Both the position numbers and the translations under genes were made by a program. From Geodermatophilus telluris (GTDB lineage: Bacteria > Actinomycetota > Actinomycetes > Mycobacteriales > Geodermatophilaceae), in NCBI RefSeq assembly GCF_900102745.1, contig NZ_FMZF01000004.1, positions 124,001-188,000 of the forward strand: a stretch of DNA of 64,000 nucleotides, given 5' to 3'. Of the stretch, positions 60,529-64,000 are shown in pieces (positions within the stretch are counted from its first letter, which is position 1; every line of letters begins with the position of its first letter). The notes under the pieces are model-generated. The model searched no databases, was not told the DNA's origin, and saw nothing but the letters and a program-made list of their open reading frames with translations.

Positions 60529-62094
60529 ATGACGACCACCGAACCCACGCTCGGCACCGCGCCGTTCACCCGCGAGCCCCTGGGGGACGCCGAGCTCGCC
60601 ACGCTGGTGACGGCGCTGCGCCGGGTGCTCGCCGACGACCAGCTCCTGCTGGCCAAGACCGACCGCTACAACCGGGCCCGGGTGCCGGCACCCTTCCCCG
60701 TGCACCGCTGGTCGGAGCGGGTGCCCGACGTCGTCGTGCTGCCGACGTCGACCGAGCAGGTGGCGGCGGTCGTGCGGATCGCCAACGAGCTACGGGTCCC
60801 CGTCGTCCCCCGCGACGGCGGCACCGGCCTGACCGACGGCGCCGTGCCCATGCGCCGCGGCATCGTCGTCGACGTCAAGCGGATGAACCAGATCCACGAG
60901 CTGGACCTCGTCAACCGGACCGTCACGGTCGGGACCGGGATCAGCATGCTGAAGCTCAACGAGCGGCTGGCCCAGCACGGGCTGTTCTACCCGGACGACC
61001 CGGCCTCCTACCCCTGCTCCCTGGTCGGCGGGCGGATCGGCACCAGCGGCTGGTCGCTGATCGGCTCCCGGTACGGGCACACCCGCGACCTGGTGCTCAG
61101 CTTCGACCACGTGCTGCCCACCGGCGACGTGCTGCACGTCGGCGACGGCATCGGCCAGAAGATCAGCAAGAGCTCCAGCGGCTACCAGCTCAAGCACCTG
61201 TTCATGGGCCACCAGGGCACCCTCGGCATCGCGACGAGGGCGACGCTCAAGCTGTTCCCCAAGCCGGAGGCCGAGCTCTCGCCGTTCTGGGCGTTCGACG
61301 ACTACGAGGCCGCCCACGCCTGCACCGGCGCGCTCGCCCGGGCGGGGATCGCCACGTTCGCCGGCGCGGTGCTCTTCGACGAGCACAAGGTCGCCTACCT
61401 GCGTCGCGACGACGAGGCCTACATCCCGCAGCCGGCCGACGTCCGCGCCCTGGTCTGCGCGGTCGCCTACGGCTACGAGGACGAGGTCCGGGCCGGCGGG
61501 AAGCGGCTGTTCCGCATCGCGAAGGAGCACGGCGCCCGCTACCTCGGCGACGAGATCTCCGAGGGCGACTGGGCCGCGCGGCACGACCGCTACGCCACCC
61601 CGCTGCACGGCCGCACCAAGGACGGCCAGGTCATCCCGATGTCCTGGCACTGCGAGGACGCCGCGGTCAACTTCTCCAACGTGCCGGCGGTCAGCCGCGC
61701 CTGGCACGAGATCCTGGCCGACCTGCGCCGCAAGACCGACGTCTTCGACGACTGGGGCATGTTCGCCTACACGTCGGCCAGCACCGGCGTCGACTACCTC
61801 ACCGAGATCGACGTCGGCATCTGGGAGCAGCGCCTCGACGACGCCGCCTGGGCGGCCTGGGTGCAGGCCAAGCGCGACATCGCCGCGGTGGCGATCGCGC
61901 ACGGCGGCTCGATGAGCGCCTGCCACGGGTCGTGCCGGGAGGGCGAGGTGGACCTGCTGCCGCAGGAGCTCGGCAAGGGCTTCGACGTGATGCTCGAGGT
62001 CAAGCGGGCGCTGGACCCCCACAACGTCATGAACCCGGGCAAGTACCTGCTCGACCGGGCCTACGGGAGGGACACGACCGATGAGAACCGATGA
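60529..62094 (+). CDS. FAD-linked oxidase (GlcD/D-lactate dehydrogenase-like)
   Basis: 521 residues. PCMH-type FAD domain: PDVVVLPTSTEQVAAVVRIA, VPRDGGTGLTDGAVP, GGRIGTSGWSLIGSRYGHT, LFMGHQGTLGIAT. C-terminal substrate-cap domain with HGGSMSACHGSCR and the end ALDPHNVMNPGKYL. Family members oxidise D-2-hydroxy acids such as D-lactate or glycolate and donate electrons to an Fe-S subunit, here the preceding gene. It overlaps the next small gene by 14 bp. Confidence 0.88.
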   Translation: MTTTEPTLGTAPFTREPLGDAELATLVTALRRVLADDQLLLAKTDRYNRARVPAPFPVHRWSERVPDVVVLPTSTEQVAAVVRIANELRVPVVPRDGGTGLTDGAVPMRRGIVVDVKRMNQIHELDLVNRTVTVGTGISMLKLNERLAQHGLFYPDDPASYPCSLVGGRIGTSGWSLIGSRYGHTRDLVLSFDHVLPTGDVLHVGDGIGQKISKSSSGYQLKHLFMGHQGTLGIATRATLKLFPKPEAELSPFWAFDDYEAAHACTGALARAGIATFAGAVLFDEHKVAYLRRDDEAYIPQPADVRALVCAVAYGYEDEVRAGGKRLFRIAKEHGARYLGDEISEGDWAARHDRYATPLHGRTKDGQVIPMSWHCEDAAVNFSNVPAVSRAWHEILADLRRKTDVFDDWGMFAYTSASTGVDYLTEIDVGIWEQRLDDAAWAAWVQAKRDIAAVAIAHGGSMSACHGSCREGEVDLLPQELGKGFDVMLEVKRALDPHNVMNPGKYLLDRAYGRDTTDENR

Positions 62095-62398
62095 CCAGCC
62101 CACCGGCCCCGCGGCCACCGCGCCGTACCGGTTCGCCGAGCAGCACACCCCGCCGGCGCCGCTGCGCGCCAGCGAGGTGGCGCAGACGACCTTCGAGCAC
62201 GTCTACGAGGTCGACCCGCGGCTGATGCAGGTGCACGTGCTCCAGCAGGTGTTCCCCAACTGGGACACGCTGCGGATCATGCGCAGCCGGCACGACCACC
62301 TGGCCTGGATGCACCGGCACTTCGCCGAGCGGGTGGTCACCGGGTCCGAGCTGCTCGCCGAGGTGGAGGCCGAGGCGGCCGAGCGGGACCCGCACTGA
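62081..62398 (+). CDS. small unknown protein linked to the FAD oxidase
   Basis: 105 residues, no signal peptide or membrane segment. The central part TTFEHVYEVDPRLMQVHVLQ with PNWDTLRIMRSRHDHLAWMHRHF is rich in His/Arg/aromatics and looks helical. The 14-bp overlap with the oxidase gene marks it as part of that operon; it may be a complex subunit or assembly factor. No family was recognised. Confidence 0.65.
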   Translation: MRTDDQPTGPAATAPYRFAEQHTPPAPLRASEVAQTTFEHVYEVDPRLMQVHVLQQVFPNWDTLRIMRSRHDHLAWMHRHFAERVVTGSELLAEVEAEAAERDPH

Positions 62399-62423
62399 GC
62401 GGCCCGACCCGGGCGCCCACCAC

Positions 62424-62460
62424 CTGAGCGCCCCCTCCCCGCGCGGGAGGGGGCGCTCAG
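62424..62460. terminator. bidirectional terminator
   Basis: Perfect 16-bp stem CTGAGCGCCCCCTCCC with a 5-base loop, extendable by CCACCA/TGGTGG. The stop codon of the converging SnoaL-like gene lies within its right arm. Confidence 0.75.
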
Positions 62461-62903
62461 CGCGTGGTGGCGGGGACCAGCTGCACGAGGCCGAGCGCGC
62501 TGAGGGCGCCGAGCTCGTCGGCGACCATCACGATCTCGCTGATCCGGCCCCCGGTGAGGGTCAGCACGTCGATCACCCGCAGCTCGAGATCCCGGCCGGT
62601 CGGCGGCACCGGCCCGGCCGAGCTCTCGTAGGGACCGACGTGCCGGCCGCCCATCCGGAAGGCCACGGCCACCCGGTCGCCGTCCTCGACGACGGCGACC
62701 ACCTCCCGGCGAACCTGCTCGAAGGTCCCCCGCACGGCGCGGGCGCGGGCCACCAGGTCGGCGGCGGTGAGCACCCGGCCGTTGACGGTGACCGGGTCGG
62801 TGTAGACGGTGCGGAAGGCGTCCTCGGCGGCGGGCCCGTCGGGCAACGGGTCGGACCACAGCCGCAGCAGGCGCTCGACGTCGAAGGTGGTGGGAGCGGC
62901 CAC
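62457..62903 (-). CDS. SnoaL/NTF2-like protein
   Basis: 148 residues: FDVERLLRLWSDPLPDG, FRTVYTDPVTVNGRVLTAADLV, GDRVAVAFRMGGRHVG, RDLELRVIDVLTLTGGRISEIVMVAD are the SnoaL/polyketide-cyclase-like pattern. GTG 62903 is chosen because a GTG at 62936 lies inside a terminator hairpin. The family includes isomerases, cyclases and non-enzymes; no specific role is evident. Confidence 0.75.
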   Translation of the reverse strand: MAAPTTFDVERLLRLWSDPLPDGPAAEDAFRTVYTDPVTVNGRVLTAADLVARARAVRGTFEQVRREVVAVVEDGDRVAVAFRMGGRHVGPYESSAGPVPPTGRDLELRVIDVLTLTGGRISEIVMVADELGALSALGLVQLVPATTR

Positions 62904-62911
62904 CGCCCCAG

Positions 62912-62937
62912 GGTGGCCCTCCCGCAGGAGGGCCACC
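62912..62937 (-). terminator. hairpin after the aldehyde dehydrogenase gene
   Basis: Perfect 11-bp stem GGTGGCCCTCC/GGAGGGCCACC with loop CGCA, 36 bp downstream of the aldehyde dehydrogenase stop and just before the SnoaL-like start. Confidence 0.65.
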
Positions 62938-62973
62938 AGGGGCGTCGGCCCCCGGGCCGGACCCGGTCCTGCG

Positions 62974-64000
62974 TCAGACGGCGATGCCGGTGAGCACGAG
63001 GACGCGCTCCTCGGTGAGGTCCTCCATCGCCGCGTGCACGCCCTCGCGGCCGGTGCCGGAGTCCTTGACCCCGCCGTAGGGCATCTGGTCGGCGCGGAAG
63101 CTCGGCACGTCGCCGACGACGACGCCGCCGACCTCGAGCACCTGCGCGGCGCGGAAGGCCACCTGCAGGTCGCGGGTGAACACCCCGGCCTGCAGCCCGA
63201 AGCGGCTGTCGTTGACCCGCGCGAACGCCTCGTCCACCGAGTCGACGGTGTCCAGGACGACGACCGGCCCGAACACCTCCTCGCAGGACACCTTCGCGTC
63301 GGCGGGGACGTCGGTGAGCACGGTCGGCGCGTAGGAGGCGCCGTCGCGGGTGCCGCCGGTGAGCAGCCGGGCGCCGGCGGCCACGGCCTCGTCCACCCAG
63401 CTCTCCACCCGGCGGGCGGCGGCCTCGTCGATCAGCGGGCCGACGTCGGTGGCGTCGTCGGTGGGCTCGCCGGTGACCAGCTTGCCGACGGCCTCGACGA
63501 CCCGGTCGGTGAGCTGCTGGGCGACGGCGCGGTGGGCGAACACCCGCTGCACCGAGATGCAGGACTGCCCGGCCTGGTACATCGCGAAGGTGGCGATGCG
63601 CGAGGCCGCCCAGTCCAGCCCCGCCTCGTCCTGGTCGGGGGCGACGACGGCCGCGGCGTTGCCACCCAGCTCGAGGGTGACGTGCTTGCGCGGCGCGGAC
63701 TCCCGGATCGACCAGCCCACCGGCACCGAGCCGGTGAAGGAGACGACCGGCAGCCGCGGGTCCTGCACCAGCTGCGCGGCCACCTCGTTGGGCACCGGCA
63801 GCACCGACCACGCGCCGGCCGGCAGGTCGGTCTCGGCCAGGAGCTCGCCGAGCAACAGCGCCGTCAGCGGCGTGGCGGGGGCGGGCTTGAGCACGATCGG
63901 CGTCCCCACGGCGATCGCGGGGGCGACCTTGTGGGCGACCAGGTTGAGCGGGAAGTTGAACGGCGCGATGCCCAGCACCGGGCCGCGCGGCACCCGCCGC
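62974..64000 (-). CDS. NAD(P)-dependent aldehyde dehydrogenase, C-terminal part
   Basis: The frame runs off the right edge, so the N-terminus is missing; about 342 residues are visible. Motifs: GIAPFNFPLNLVAHK, VLKPAPATPL, FTGSVPVG, catalytic Glu in LELGGNAAAVV, catalytic Cys in GQSCISVQRV, EEVFGPVV and PYGGVKDSGTGREG. The pattern is near lactaldehyde/GAPN-like dehydrogenases rather than typical succinate-semialdehyde dehydrogenase. A role with lactaldehyde, aminobutanal or another aldehyde made in this region is possible. Confidence 0.88.
   Translation of the reverse strand, partial: RRVPRGPVLGIAPFNFPLNLVAHKVAPAIAVGTPIVLKPAPATPLTALLLGELLAETDLPAGAWSVLPVPNEVAAQLVQDPRLPVVSFTGSVPVGWSIRESAPRKHVTLELGGNAAAVVAPDQDEAGLDWAASRIATFAMYQAGQSCISVQRVFAHRAVAQQLTDRVVEAVGKLVTGEPTDDATDVGPLIDEAAARRVESWVDEAVAAGARLLTGGTRDGASYAPTVLTDVPADAKVSCEEVFGPVVVLDTVDSVDEAFARVNDSRFGLQAGVFTRDLQVAFRAAQVLEVGGVVVGDVPSFRADQMPYGGVKDSGTGREGVHAAMEDLTEERVLVLTGIAV

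Noticed and set aside
1-64000. CRISPR arrays, tRNA/rRNA genes, transposases, phage genes
   Set aside because: No regularly spaced repeats, no tRNA T-arm-like sequences or rRNA stretches, and no transposase, integrase or phage structural proteins were recognised on either strand.

Overview
The window is about 64 kb of very GC-rich DNA (mostly over 70% G+C). It has tightly packed operons, frequent GTG starts and many 4-bp ATGA/GTGA stop-start overlaps. Gene content (SCO6745-type protein, DUF5313 protein, SpoIIE-type phosphatase, LUD lactate genes, a quinate/shikimate module, PucR, LLM oxidoreductase) fits a free-living soil or stone actinobacterium, most likely near Geodermatophilaceae (inference). 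No tRNA, rRNA, CRISPR array, prophage or intact insertion sequence was seen. One gene at 39.0-40.4 kb has clearly lower G+C and looks acquired.

0.37-14.5 kb: L-rhamnose catabolism. A minus-strand operon encodes an ABC importer (rhaT-P-Q-S), mutarotase (rhaM), isomerase (rhaI), a fused aldolase/dehydrogenase (rhaD) and the kinase (rhaB). Divergent from it are a LacI-type regulator and lutABC. Together they take rhamnose to DHAP plus lactaldehyde, lactate and finally pyruvate. Three similar operator palindromes sit between the two units. 15.0-21.5 kb: a quinate/shikimate module (MHS-family transporter, TetR regulator, shikimate/quinate dehydrogenase, QsuB-like 3-dehydroshikimate dehydratase, one unknown protein) with a TetR-type box at both promoters. 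21.5-27.8 kb: MarR/OhrR-like regulator, DUF5313 membrane protein, GAF-SpoIIE phosphatase, amylosucrase, esterase, methyltransferase.

27.8-38.9 kb: nitrogen-compound catabolism: CitE-like lyase, asparaginase, HpPgdA/cyclic-imidase-type deacetylase, two amino-acid permeases, an ABM-domain protein, then agmatinase plus copper amine oxidase. 38.9-41.9 kb: the atypical HEPN-domain gene, followed by a TIR-transmembrane protein. This is the best candidate here for an uncharacterised defence or stress system.

42.0-54.6 kb: a second arginine-type route: flavin amino-acid 2-monooxygenase, nitrilase-superfamily amidase, permease, XRE-cupin regulator, guanidinobutyrase/agmatinase-like ureohydrolase, Lrp regulator, NAD-glutamate dehydrogenase, GABA transaminase and a PucR regulator. 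Both arginine routes in the window could converge on GABA and GabT. 54.7-62.4 kb: LLM oxidoreductase plus permease, a free-standing Cache-like protein plus GntR regulator and, divergently, an iron-sulfur protein with a Gly/Cys tail, an FAD oxidase and a small unknown protein. The window ends with a SnoaL-like protein and an aldehyde dehydrogenase cut by the right edge.
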